In this document: in pieces, positions 1-7,299 of the stretch | How the letters are laid out: each line of letters starts with the position of its first letter | Numbering within the stretch: position 1 is the stretch's first letter | NCBI RefSeq assembly: GCF_008629685.1 | Contig: NZ_VWSF01000026.1 | Span: forward strand, 1-64,000 | DNA: 64,000 nucleotides | Direction of reading: 5' to 3' | Origin: Adhaeribacter rhizoryzae | Lineage (GTDB): Bacteria; Bacteroidota; Bacteroidia; Cytophagales; Hymenobacteraceae | Program-made: the position numbers and the translations under genes | Notes under the pieces: model-generated | What the model was told of the DNA's origin: nothing | Database searches by the model: none | Seen by the model: the letters and a program-made list of their open reading frames with translations, nothing else

Positions 1-339
1 TTAGTGCAACTCACGCTGCTGGCTTTGTTTGCCGCTAGCAAGATAATGCTCTTGCACCTGGCTTCTAAACAGAAAGAAGCCGTGCCGCTGGCAGAAAGCT
101 TTACCCGGCAAGAAGTCGCTTGTCTGCAGGCTTTACAAAAACGTTATGAAGGAAAAACAGCCAAGCAGCGGAATCCTTACCCCCAAGACTCTTTACAATG
201 GTGCTACTGGATAATAGCCCGATTAGGCGGGTGGAAACCCCACGAAAAGCAGGCGGGGGTGATTACCCTTTTGCGCGGTTGGAATTACTTCCAGCATATC
301 TTGCACGGGTGGACCCTGGCCCAAAAATTTGTGTCCTAA
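1..339 (+). CDS. IS4-type transposase, C-terminal part (partial at window edge)
   Basis: The reading frame is open from base 1 and ends at 337-339, so this is the tail of a gene beginning outside the window. The last ~40 residues (IARLGGWKP, then LLRGWNYFQHILHGW) match the end of IS4-family DDE transposases, which typically finish with a W-rich IARLGGWxG...RGW..L block after the catalytic Glu. The catalytic DDE residues are not in the visible part, so activity cannot be judged. It marks the edge of an insertion sequence or a remnant. The next ~100 bases hold two short palindromes that may belong to the element's end. Confidence 0.8.
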   Translation, partial: LVQLTLLALFAASKIMLLHLASKQKEAVPLAESFTRQEVACLQALQKRYEGKTAKQRNPYPQDSLQWCYWIIARLGGWKPHEKQAGVITLLRGWNYFQHILHGWTLAQKFVS

Positions 340-438
340 TCGTAGCCCTAAATTAGGGAAGGAGTTCGGCCGAACCGTATTGTTGCGGATTTGCTTTGTT
401 GAGCTGGCTTGTTAATTATTAACAATAATTTAGGCTTA
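340..438. other. Post-transposase segment with two short palindromes
   Basis: Just after the transposase stop are CCCTAA-A-TTAGGG (346-358) and the perfect 12-base palindrome GTTCGGCCGAAC (364-375). They could be part of the insertion sequence's right end or a weak terminator. No target-site duplication could be identified because the left end lies outside the window. Confidence 0.35.
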
Positions 439-646
439 GGAAGGCAGCAGCTACGAAGCAAACTACATCAGTTTGGGCGATGAGGGCCTTTCAGGTTTCC
501 GGTGCGCAGCATTGCGAGGTACGAGCAAAGGAAAGATGAGCAGCCCGAATGACCAAACGGGGCCCCGCGGCCGGGAGCAAACTTAGGCTTTCAAATACAA
601 TTAGCACCTCCGCATTGAAAGATGGAATCTTTCAAAAGATAAACAA
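439..646 (+). repeat. Long dispersed repeat, copy A (~208 bp)
   Basis: This segment matches the reverse complement of 28441-28649 along its whole length, with only scattered differences and small indels. Shared blocks include GTTTGGGCGATGAGGGCC, TTTCAGGTTTCCGGTGCG and GAGCAGCCCGAATGACCAAA. Near the right end is the hairpin TTGAAAGAT/ATCTTTCAA at ~615-635; the other copy keeps the same stem with a different loop. No plausible gene is seen in it. It lies between the transposase fragment and the epimerase gene. Confidence 0.85.
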
Positions 647-714
647 AAAATCAGGCTTTCTATGGAATATCGTTAAAAAGCATTGGTGCTAGTAGCTAAA
701 ACCTTTGCATCAGC

Positions 715-741
715 CAAATAGGCTCCTCCTGAAAGACATAA
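715..741 (+). repeat. Degenerate half-copy of the TCATTC hairpin repeat family
   Basis: The sequence CAAATAGGCTCCTCCTGAAA-GACA resembles the right arm of the hairpins at 23732-23788 and 52661-52717 with a few substitutions. The matching left arm is absent, so it cannot fold as the intact copies do. It is best read as a decayed copy. Confidence 0.5.
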
Positions 742-834
742 TGAGATTCCTGAACGTTTTTGGATTACCTGGTTAATTTATCCAAACCATATAAATATTA
801 CCTCCTGCTATTCATTAATTATCTTTTGTTAACG

Positions 835-863
835 TTTTGCGCCGGGGGCACCACTTAGCTTTG
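835..863 (+). promoter_or_regulatory. Candidate Bacteroidota-type promoter of the epimerase gene
   Basis: TAGCTTTG at 856-863 fits the -7 consensus TAnnTTTG of Bacteroidota housekeeping promoters. A TTTTG at 835-839 lies 16 bases upstream, slightly closer than the usual -33 spacing. The start codon of the downstream gene is at 887, which would give a leader of roughly 15-20 bases. This is a pattern match only. Confidence 0.4.
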
Positions 864-886
864 TAAAAACTTAAAACAGAAGAACC

Positions 887-1813
887 ATGCATGTTATATT
901 AGGAGCCGGCGGACCGGTAAGTAATGCCTTGGCAAAAGAACTTTTACAAACAGGCGAAACTGTGCGCCTAGTAAGCCGGCGACAAATTACAACCAATGGT
1001 AAGGCTACCTGGGTTTATGCCGACCTGAAAAATTATGCGCAGGTACTAGCGGCGGTACAAGGCGCTACTATAATTTACCTATGCGCCGGTTTGCGGTACG
1101 ATAAAAAAGTATGGGCAACCGAATGGCCGCTCATTATGCAAAACCTGATTAATGCCGCCAAAGCCACAGGTGCCCGCCTGATATTTTTCGATAACGTGTA
1201 TATGTATGGCCACGTGCCAGGCCCCATGACCGAAGACACACCCTTCAACCCCAGCAGCAAAAAAGGCGAAATCCGGGCCCGAATAGCCGATAATTTGATG
1301 GCCGAAGCCAAAACCGGTAATATTAACGCCACCATTGCGCGGGCCGCCGATTTTTACGGCGCCGAAAGCCTGAATAGCTTCTACGATGGCATGGTACTGG
1401 CAAAATACGCTAAAAAACAAAAAGCCATGTGGCTGGGCAACCCCAACAGCAAACACAGTTTTACCTACATTCCAGATGCTGGCAAAGCAATGTATTTACT
1501 CGGGCAGCACCCCGAAAGCAGTAACCAAATCTGGCACGTACCCACTGCGCCGGCCCTTACCGGCCATGAATTTATTAACCTGGCTGCTAAAGTTTATAAT
1601 ACCCCACCAAAGTTTACGAAAGTTAATAAATTGATGCTACAAACCCTTGGCTTGTTTAACAAAGCCGTTGGCGAAACCGCCGAACTTTATTACCAGTATC
1701 AGTATGATTATATTTTTAATTCTGATAAGTTCGAGCAGGCCTTTGGGGTAAAGCCCACCCCTTATGCCGATGGTGTGCAGCAGGTTTCGCAAACGCTTTT
1801 CAAACCGGCTTAA
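887..1813 (+). CDS. NAD-dependent epimerase/dehydratase family protein (extended SDR)
   Basis: This 308-residue protein opens with MHVILGAGGPVSNALAKELL, the beta-alpha-beta nucleotide-binding motif of extended short-chain dehydrogenases in its GxGGxxS form. It continues with VRLVSRR and a YADL element after the second strand, as in NAD(P)-binding sugar-nucleotide epimerases and related reductases. The region VYMYGHVPGPMTEDTPFNP is the usual active-site and substrate loop area. Length is normal for the family. The substrate cannot be deduced. It is a single-gene unit, with a candidate promoter upstream and a terminator overlapping its stop codon. The start ATG at 887 puts the Rossmann fold at residue 3. 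Confidence 0.85.
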   Translation: MHVILGAGGPVSNALAKELLQTGETVRLVSRRQITTNGKATWVYADLKNYAQVLAAVQGATIIYLCAGLRYDKKVWATEWPLIMQNLINAAKATGARLIFFDNVYMYGHVPGPMTEDTPFNPSSKKGEIRARIADNLMAEAKTGNINATIARAADFYGAESLNSFYDGMVLAKYAKKQKAMWLGNPNSKHSFTYIPDAGKAMYLLGQHPESSNQIWHVPTAPALTGHEFINLAAKVYNTPPKFTKVNKLMLQTLGLFNKAVGETAELYYQYQYDYIFNSDKFEQAFGVKPTPYADGVQQVSQTLFKPA

Positions 1814-1824
1814 CCCACCGGTTT
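1802..1824 (+). terminator. Intrinsic terminator overlapping the epimerase stop codon
   Basis: AAACCGG (1802-1808) pairs with CCGGTTT (1818-1824). The loop contains the stop codon TAA at 1811-1813. The stem runs directly into TTTTTTC, so hairpin and U-tract are both present. Confidence 0.7.
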
Positions 1825-1879
1825 TTTCTTGCCGCAGGTGTTTTAAAATTAACCCGGCCCTGGCGATTTAGCTAACGAG

Positions 1880-2131
1880 TTAGATGTGACTGCCGGCACC
1901 GCTGGTACCAACACCGGCGTTATCTTCAGCCTCGTCGTTAACGCCACCAACTACACTGCCCGCTGTAATGCCGCTTCCCTGGGTATTTTCAATGCTGTTT
2001 TCTCCTATCATGGTTTTGCCGCTTACACCGGTTTTGCCCGCCGCGCCGCGCAAATTATTTGTTCCTGATGTATTATCAGGTTCCTTTCCGGCATCAGGAG
2101 CTGGCTTGTTTTGTTCTTTGTTATCTTCCAT
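1880..2131 (-). CDS. Small Gly/Asn-rich, probably disordered protein
   Basis: It encodes 83 residues starting MEDNKEQNKPAPDAGKEPD, with no Cys or aromatic residues and no hydrophobic core. Gly, Asn, Thr, Ser and Ala dominate, so it is probably intrinsically disordered. It has no signal peptide or membrane segment. The composition resembles the product of 49403-49687, with GxGN/GAGS-like stretches and a mixed acidic N-terminal half, although the two do not clearly align. The family is not recognised and no function is proposed. It stands alone, convergent with the epimerase gene. Confidence 0.55.
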   Translation of the reverse strand: MEDNKEQNKPAPDAGKEPDNTSGTNNLRGAAGKTGVSGKTMIGENSIENTQGSGITAGSVVGGVNDEAEDNAGVGTSGAGSHI

Positions 2132-2565
2132 AAATATGCTGCTTTAATATTTTTTTGCTTATCTGTTATTCTGTTTCACTTACGGGTGCCTGTTATAACG
2201 TGTTATACTTAAACTTCGCGCTTCAAAATTCTTTACACCTGCCCAACCGCCACTTCAAATTTTATCGGGGCTGCTTCCGCATTAAGTAAATCCAAAAACC
2301 AAAGAAAATATTAACCTGACTAAGCGGGTACCGTTTAGGAGAAACTTAAGAAGTTAATAGCATAACGTTAGTCCTAACCTAGTTTTATTACTTTGTATAG
2401 GGCATTTATGCGTTTGAGCAGAAATGCAAAAAAGGAATATTTATAAAATTCTTTACCCTAATTTTTTGATAAATAAGCGAGGAAATAAGGTTAAAGGATT
2501 TTTAGAGGTTCTCTCGTAACTGTTACCGCGGTCTGCCTAAAACAGCCCTAAACCCGGCGTAAAAC
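2132..2565. other. Intergenic region between divergent genes
   Basis: These 434 bases separate the small disordered-protein gene (minus) from the GH43-like gene (plus). The region is AT-rich. A near-match to the -7 consensus (TTACTTTG) lies around 2387-2394. No repeat copy, stable hairpin or small gene was seen. Confidence 0.4.
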
Positions 2566-4044
2566 ATGAATAGCAAAACAGAAGCAACCCTCGTCGATAA
2601 AATAATGCTGGATTCTCCGGCGGGTACGCCTTTCGGGTTTTCGGTAATTATTGGAGAAGCAGTGGAAGGGAACAGTGCAAACCATACTTTTGCAGTTACC
2701 GGCCCCGACCCGAAATCGGGTACGCAGAAAACCTGCCACTACCAGCTTACCGGCAAAGAACATACGGCTTACCTCGATTTTTTCGAAAAATTATCTATTG
2801 CCTTTGGGCTGCGATTACCGCAAAACCGCCGCACCGGGCAACCAAAACCTACCCTAAATAGCGAATACCAGGAGGTGCTCCGTAATAATTTGCATCCCGG
2901 CATGCTTTACGGCTACGGCGATCCGGCGGTAATCCGGGTAAACACGAATACTCCAACGGAAGCTGGTAAATATTACTTGCTCGCTACCTCCAACGATGCG
3001 CCCGATTCTTTTCCGATTATTAGCTCGCGTAACCTTCAGGATTGGGAATTTGTAGGTTATGTGTTTCCAGAAGGGAATAAACCAATTTGGGCCGCCGATG
3101 GCGAGCTGATTAGTGATTACTGGGCGCCCGAAATGCACCAGGTTAAAGAAGAGTTCCGGGTATATTTTGTAGCCCGCGATAAACATACCCGCGAGCTTTG
3201 CATTGGCCTGGCAAAATCCCAAAATCCCGAAGGCCCTTTTAAACCGGAAGAAGCCCCTTTGCTAAAAGGTAAGGTGATAGACCCGCATATTTACGTGCAG
3301 GAAGATGGTAAAACTTATTTGTTTTGGAAAGAAGACAACAACGATGTGTGGCCGGGTAAGTTAAGCGAATTACTTTACGCCAATCCAACCTTAATTAAAG
3401 AACTTTTTGCTACCCCCGAAGACCAGGTAACTGCTTCTTTTATTATTACGCTCTGGCCCTGGACCCAAATGCTGGAACCCATGGAACGATTTTTAACCCA
3501 GCAACTTTTAATTGAAGCCGTAATTGCAGTCTACTCAGATTTTTACAATCACCTGCAAGTATTGGCAGATTATCAGCCAGCGCCGGTACAGAAGGCTATC
3601 CGTTTGGTAATGCAGTTTATGAAAACGCCCATGTTTGCCCAGCCTTTGTCCAGTGATGGCACCACCTTAATTGGCGAACGCACCCAAATAATTCAGAACG
3701 ATTTGGCCTGGGAAGCACACCTGGTAGAAGGCATGTGGGTAACCAAGCAAGAAAATAAATATTACTTGTTTTATGCCGGCAACGATTTTTCGACGGACCA
3801 GTACGGTATTGGCGTAGCTATAGCCGATGCGCTGCTAGGGCCATACAACAAAATGCCAAAACCGTTTTTGCAGTCCACGGCCAAGTGGTGGGCACCCGGT
3901 CACCCTTCGGTGGTAAATGGCCCCGACGGCAAGCCGGTGTTGTTTTTGCACGCTTATTTTCCGGGACAAGCCGGTTATAAACAGTTCCGGGCTTTGTTGG
4001 CGGTACCGCTTCAGTTTACGCCAACGGGTGTACTGGTTGCTTAG
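2566..4044 (+). CDS. GH43-like glycoside hydrolase with N-terminal extension and helical insert
   Basis: The 492-residue protein shows the three-acid pattern of GH43 five-bladed beta-propellers: Asp119 in YGDPAVIR (base), Asp239 in VIDPHIYV (pKa modulator) and Glu388 in LVEGMWV (acid). DYWAPEM at ~184 and YYLFYAGNDF at ~399 are further family blocks. Two features are unusual. Residues 1-105 form an N-terminal region of unknown fold. Residues ~283-375, between the second and third acids, are a Leu/Gln/Met-rich, probably helical insert where GH43 blades normally run on directly. There is no signal peptide, so it may be cytoplasmic. An MFS permease follows 121 bases downstream and may import the substrate. 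The sugar specificity (arabinose, xylose or galactose type) cannot be deduced. Confidence 0.75.
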   Translation: MNSKTEATLVDKIMLDSPAGTPFGFSVIIGEAVEGNSANHTFAVTGPDPKSGTQKTCHYQLTGKEHTAYLDFFEKLSIAFGLRLPQNRRTGQPKPTLNSEYQEVLRNNLHPGMLYGYGDPAVIRVNTNTPTEAGKYYLLATSNDAPDSFPIISSRNLQDWEFVGYVFPEGNKPIWAADGELISDYWAPEMHQVKEEFRVYFVARDKHTRELCIGLAKSQNPEGPFKPEEAPLLKGKVIDPHIYVQEDGKTYLFWKEDNNDVWPGKLSELLYANPTLIKELFATPEDQVTASFIITLWPWTQMLEPMERFLTQQLLIEAVIAVYSDFYNHLQVLADYQPAPVQKAIRLVMQFMKTPMFAQPLSSDGTTLIGERTQIIQNDLAWEAHLVEGMWVTKQENKYYLFYAGNDFSTDQYGIGVAIADALLGPYNKMPKPFLQSTAKWWAPGHPSVVNGPDGKPVLFLHAYFPGQAGYKQFRALLAVPLQFTPTGVLVA

Positions 4045-4165
4045 TGAAATTATTTTGGTTTAGGGAAGATTTCTTAGACGTTGACAGTGGCGAATTGGTA
4101 AAAGAAACAGGTTTAGTGGGTAGAAAACAAAATAATTTAAGACCTTTGCACTCTTTTTTAAAATA

Positions 4166-5326
4166 ATGCAGCAGCTTACAAAACAGCGCATTGCGCTGAG
4201 TTTATTTTTCTTGCTTTCGGGTTTTACTTTTTCCAGTTGGGCTTCCCGTATTCCAACTATTAAATCGGCCCTTGGCCTCAATGAGGCAGAATTGGGTTCA
4301 GTGCTACTGATCATGCCCATTAGTTCTTTGGTTGGGTTGCCTATATCGGGTTGGCTGGTGAGTAAACTCGATACCCGGATACCGCTAACCGTAGGTTTTA
4401 GCATAAGTGCGATTTGCCTGGCCTTTATTGGTTTGGCCAATACTACCATGAGCCTGGTTTTTACGCTTTTTCTGTACTCGCTTAGCATGCGGATGTTTAA
4501 TATTGCCGTAAATACCCAAGCCATTACGCTGCAAAAGCAATACGACCGCAAAATAAATGGCTCGTTTCATGGTTTGTGGAGTACCGGGGGCATTTTGGGC
4601 GTTGGGTTTACCACCTTATTAATTTCTTTTGGCGTTCCCATTGTACCGCATTTATTTATCGTATCTGCCGCTGCCATTGTAATAACCTTGTTCTCATTCC
4701 GGTTTTTACTGCGCAACGATAGATCTACTACGGGTAACAAGCTGGCCCTAAACAAGCCCGACCCTTATATTTTGTATTTAGGGCTAATGGTATTTTTTGC
4801 GGCCATCTGCGAAGGCGGTATGTTCGATTGGAGCGGTATTTATTTTCAGCAGGTAGTACGGGAAGACGTGTTTACGTTGGGCTACCTCATTTTTATGGCG
4901 TTTATGGCATTCTCGCGGTTTGTTTCAGATAGGATTATTGCCAAATTAGGGATGCCTACTACCTATGCCATGAGCGCTATATTCATTTTCTCGGGCATTC
5001 TACTAGCCATCTTGTTTCCGAGTTTCTGGCCGGCAATGGTGGGCTTTTCGTTGGTGGGTTTTGGTACGGCTGCCGTTATCCCCATGACCTATACGCTGGC
5101 GGGCGCCTCTAAAACTTATTCGCCGGGCATTGCCATTTCTTTAATTGCTACTTTTGGTATTGTGGGCATGCTCCTGGGGCCGCCCATGATTGGCTACCTG
5201 GCGCATGCCTTTAACCTGAAAGTTTCTTTTGTGGCTTTTGCTATAGCGGGTATAATGCTCATTCCTATTTCGCAGTTGTTCTTTAAACTGGAGAAGAAAA
5301 CCGCCGGCGAATTGCAGGAAGCTTAA
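4166..5326 (+). CDS. MFS transporter, YbjJ/fucose-permease-like
   Basis: The protein has 386 residues and about 12 hydrophobic segments. It opens ALSLFFLLSGFTFSSWASR-IPTIK, followed by LGLNEAELGSVLLIMPISS and a GWLVSKLDTR loop after TM2. This is the SRIPxIKxxLGLxxAxLG pattern of the YbjJ-type branch of the major facilitator superfamily, related to sugar permeases. It acts in the inner membrane as a proton-coupled or facilitated carrier; the substrate is unknown. It follows the GH43-like gene in the same direction and may be co-transcribed with it, which would fit uptake of a sugar released by that enzyme. It converges on the small gene at 5333. Confidence 0.8.
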   Translation: MQQLTKQRIALSLFFLLSGFTFSSWASRIPTIKSALGLNEAELGSVLLIMPISSLVGLPISGWLVSKLDTRIPLTVGFSISAICLAFIGLANTTMSLVFTLFLYSLSMRMFNIAVNTQAITLQKQYDRKINGSFHGLWSTGGILGVGFTTLLISFGVPIVPHLFIVSAAAIVITLFSFRFLLRNDRSTTGNKLALNKPDPYILYLGLMVFFAAICEGGMFDWSGIYFQQVVREDVFTLGYLIFMAFMAFSRFVSDRIIAKLGMPTTYAMSAIFIFSGILLAILFPSFWPAMVGFSLVGFGTAAVIPMTYTLAGASKTYSPGIAISLIATFGIVGMLLGPPMIGYLAHAFNLKVSFVAFAIAGIMLIPISQLFFKLEKKTAGELQEA

Positions 5327-5332
5327 CTTGTT

Positions 5333-5521
5333 TTAAGCCGGTTCGGTTAAACTCCGCTCCACTACTACTAGTATTTCTTCTTTTTCTAAATCCAGAACAG
5401 CGTGCCGCACGGTATAATATTTCTGGTTCAGCAGCACAAACATGCCCGGGTAAACCGCTACCTGGTAATCTAAAGTTTTAAGGCTAACCAACGTGCCCTG
5501 GGTTTTAAAAGAGGTTTTCAT
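5333..5521 (-). CDS. Small conserved-looking hypothetical protein (62 aa)
   Basis: The product begins MKTSFKTQGTLVSLKTLDYQ and has an alternating beta-like pattern (VAVYPGMFVLLNQKYYTV, then EEILVVVERS). A small beta-barrel or SH3-like fold is possible, but the family is not recognised. It has no signal peptide, Cys or membrane segment. The gene lies 6 bases from the convergent MFS gene. Frame integrity and a clean ATG support it as real, but this is not certain. Confidence 0.5.
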   Translation of the reverse strand: MKTSFKTQGTLVSLKTLDYQVAVYPGMFVLLNQKYYTVRHAVLDLEKEEILVVVERSLTEPA

Positions 5522-5590
5522 TTTAGAAGCTTCAATATTTTATACTAACTAAAGGTTTTTACCTCAGAAGATAAACAATATTAAAAGAAA

Positions 5591-5621
5591 AACCTCACCC
5601 GTTTTAAAAACTGGTGAGGTT
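5591..5621 (-). terminator. Intrinsic terminator of the susCD-type operon at 5689-10323
   Basis: AACCTCACC (5591-5599) pairs perfectly with GGTGAGGTT (5613-5621). Read on the minus strand, the stem is followed by a T-rich stretch (TTTTTCTTTT), placing it 68 bases after the SusD stop. The plus-strand side (TTACTTTTTA) is also T-rich, so it may act in both directions. Confidence 0.75.
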
Positions 5622-5688
5622 TACTTTTTAGATTATCGGGTATAAAAATCAGCTTTGAATAATCAGATTAATCATTTTTCCGAAATAT

Positions 5689-7281
5689 TTAATACCCCGG
5701 GTTTTGGGTTAAGTTAGGGTTCAATGAACGCTCGGTAGCCGGAATGGGATAAATCCGTTTGTTCGGGTCGCTGTCGGTTTTAAAGCCATACGGTTTTTCA
5801 AACTGCCCGAACCGGATGAGGTCGTTGCGGCGCCAGCCTTCCCAAGCCAGTTCCCGCGCCCGTTCTTCGAGCAATCCTGGCAAATCAATATCGGTAACCA
5901 GCGGCGCATTTACCCGCGCCCGAATTTTATTTACCAATATTACCGTGGTTTGCAGTTCACCGCCCACAGTAGTAGCCGTGGCCCCCCGTAAAATAGCTTC
6001 GGCTTTCATCAGCATAATATCGGCCAGCCGGAATATGGGAATGTCGTTGTTCTGGTGGCGGTCGGTGGCCGAATTAGGATCGGGCGCGTATTTTATCGAA
6101 CGGACGCCGTAAGCCTGGCTTAACTGGTCGTTGCCAATATCCATAGAAGCTTCGTTTTCCAGAATCAGGTTCGGGAATATTTCGAGGTGCCAGTTTACCG
6201 CTGCCGTAGGGTTAGGACCTTTATAATCTTTATCAAAACCTACGTTGGTGGTTTTTATGATTACCGGCGTGCCATCTACATTATATTGCTTACCCGATAA
6301 CCATTGGTTGTTGCGGATGTCGTTGGGCAAATTAAACTTATTAAAATATTCCGGCAAAGTCATGAGGCTGCTGCTGGGCGTAAACGGAATGCGGTATTTT
6401 TGCTGCAGCGCGTAGTGCATGGCGTAGCGCGTAAACTGGTTGCCTTTAATTACGTTGGCATCGTACACGGCCGCAAAAATAGTTTCCTGAATACCAGGCC
6501 CGTTATCCGGCGCAAACATGGCGTAATAATCGGCAGTTAAAGAATATTTATTAGCTGCCAATATATGGTCGGCCATGGCCACGGCTTCGGTGTACATGGG
6601 TTTGCCAATGTAATATTCAGCGTTCAGGTACAATTTGGTGAGCAAAGCCAGCGCTACAAATTTATTCGGCCGCCCGTAGGTAAGCGCCCCGGTGGCTTCG
6701 CTTAAATTCGGCAACGATTCTTTCAACTCGGTTTCGATAAAGGCAAATACTTGCGCCCGCGGGGCAGTAGCCGGCAAATCGGTATTGCCAAAGGTTTTAA
6801 TAACAGGCACATTACCGAAAGTATCCATCATAAAATAATAATACAAAGCCCGCATGGTTCTTACCTGGGCCATAGATTCGGTACGGGTGGCGCTTTCGGC
6901 AGCTCCTTCAAATATTTGCAGTACCCGGTTAGCCGTATTAATGCCCCCAAAACCCCACTCCCAGATGGCCCGTACGGTCGGGTGATCAACATTCCAGGTA
7001 TGTTTGTGCAGGAAACGGTATTGTCCGCCATCGTCCCAGTTGCCGGCCCGCGCTGGAATAATAGCCGCATCCGTTGAAAGCTCCTGCAGGCGCCAATAAT
7101 TAATGGCATAATTAGAACTCAATTGGGAATACAAGGGGCCGGTGGCCGCAATAAATTGGTCCTGGGTACTCGGGAAGTTGGCTGGCGTTAACTCCGATTC
7201 AATATCCACGTCTAAATCGGTGCAGGCCGGTAAAAAAGCCGTAAAAAACAGAACGGCGCTGATAAATATATTTTTTTTCAT
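5689..7281 (-). CDS. SusD/RagB-family nutrient-binding outer-membrane lipoprotein
   Basis: This is a 530-residue protein with a lipoprotein signal (MKKNIFISAVLFFTAFLPAC), lipidated Cys20, and the SusD-like start TDLDVDIESELTPANF. The middle has the typical TPR-type helices (TMRALYYYFMMDTFGNVPV). The C-terminus carries the RagB/SusD hallmark EERARELAWEGWRRNDLIRF and ends NPNLTQNPGY. SusD proteins cap the paired SusC barrel and bind the incoming glycan at the cell surface. It lies 18 bases downstream of its SusC partner in one operon. No glycosidase or regulator is next to the pair, so the substrate is unknown. Confidence 0.93.
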   Translation of the reverse strand: MKKNIFISAVLFFTAFLPACTDLDVDIESELTPANFPSTQDQFIAATGPLYSQLSSNYAINYWRLQELSTDAAIIPARAGNWDDGGQYRFLHKHTWNVDHPTVRAIWEWGFGGINTANRVLQIFEGAAESATRTESMAQVRTMRALYYYFMMDTFGNVPVIKTFGNTDLPATAPRAQVFAFIETELKESLPNLSEATGALTYGRPNKFVALALLTKLYLNAEYYIGKPMYTEAVAMADHILAANKYSLTADYYAMFAPDNGPGIQETIFAAVYDANVIKGNQFTRYAMHYALQQKYRIPFTPSSSLMTLPEYFNKFNLPNDIRNNQWLSGKQYNVDGTPVIIKTTNVGFDKDYKGPNPTAAVNWHLEIFPNLILENEASMDIGNDQLSQAYGVRSIKYAPDPNSATDRHQNNDIPIFRLADIMLMKAEAILRGATATTVGGELQTTVILVNKIRARVNAPLVTDIDLPGLLEERARELAWEGWRRNDLIRFGQFEKPYGFKTDSDPNKRIYPIPATERSLNPNLTQNPGY

Positions 7282-7299
7282 GTGCGTGCGCTTAAAATA

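Noticed and set aside
887-1456. Two overlapping antisense frames inside the epimerase gene
   Set aside because: The sense frame has a clear Rossmann motif; the antisense frames are mirror-composition shadows.
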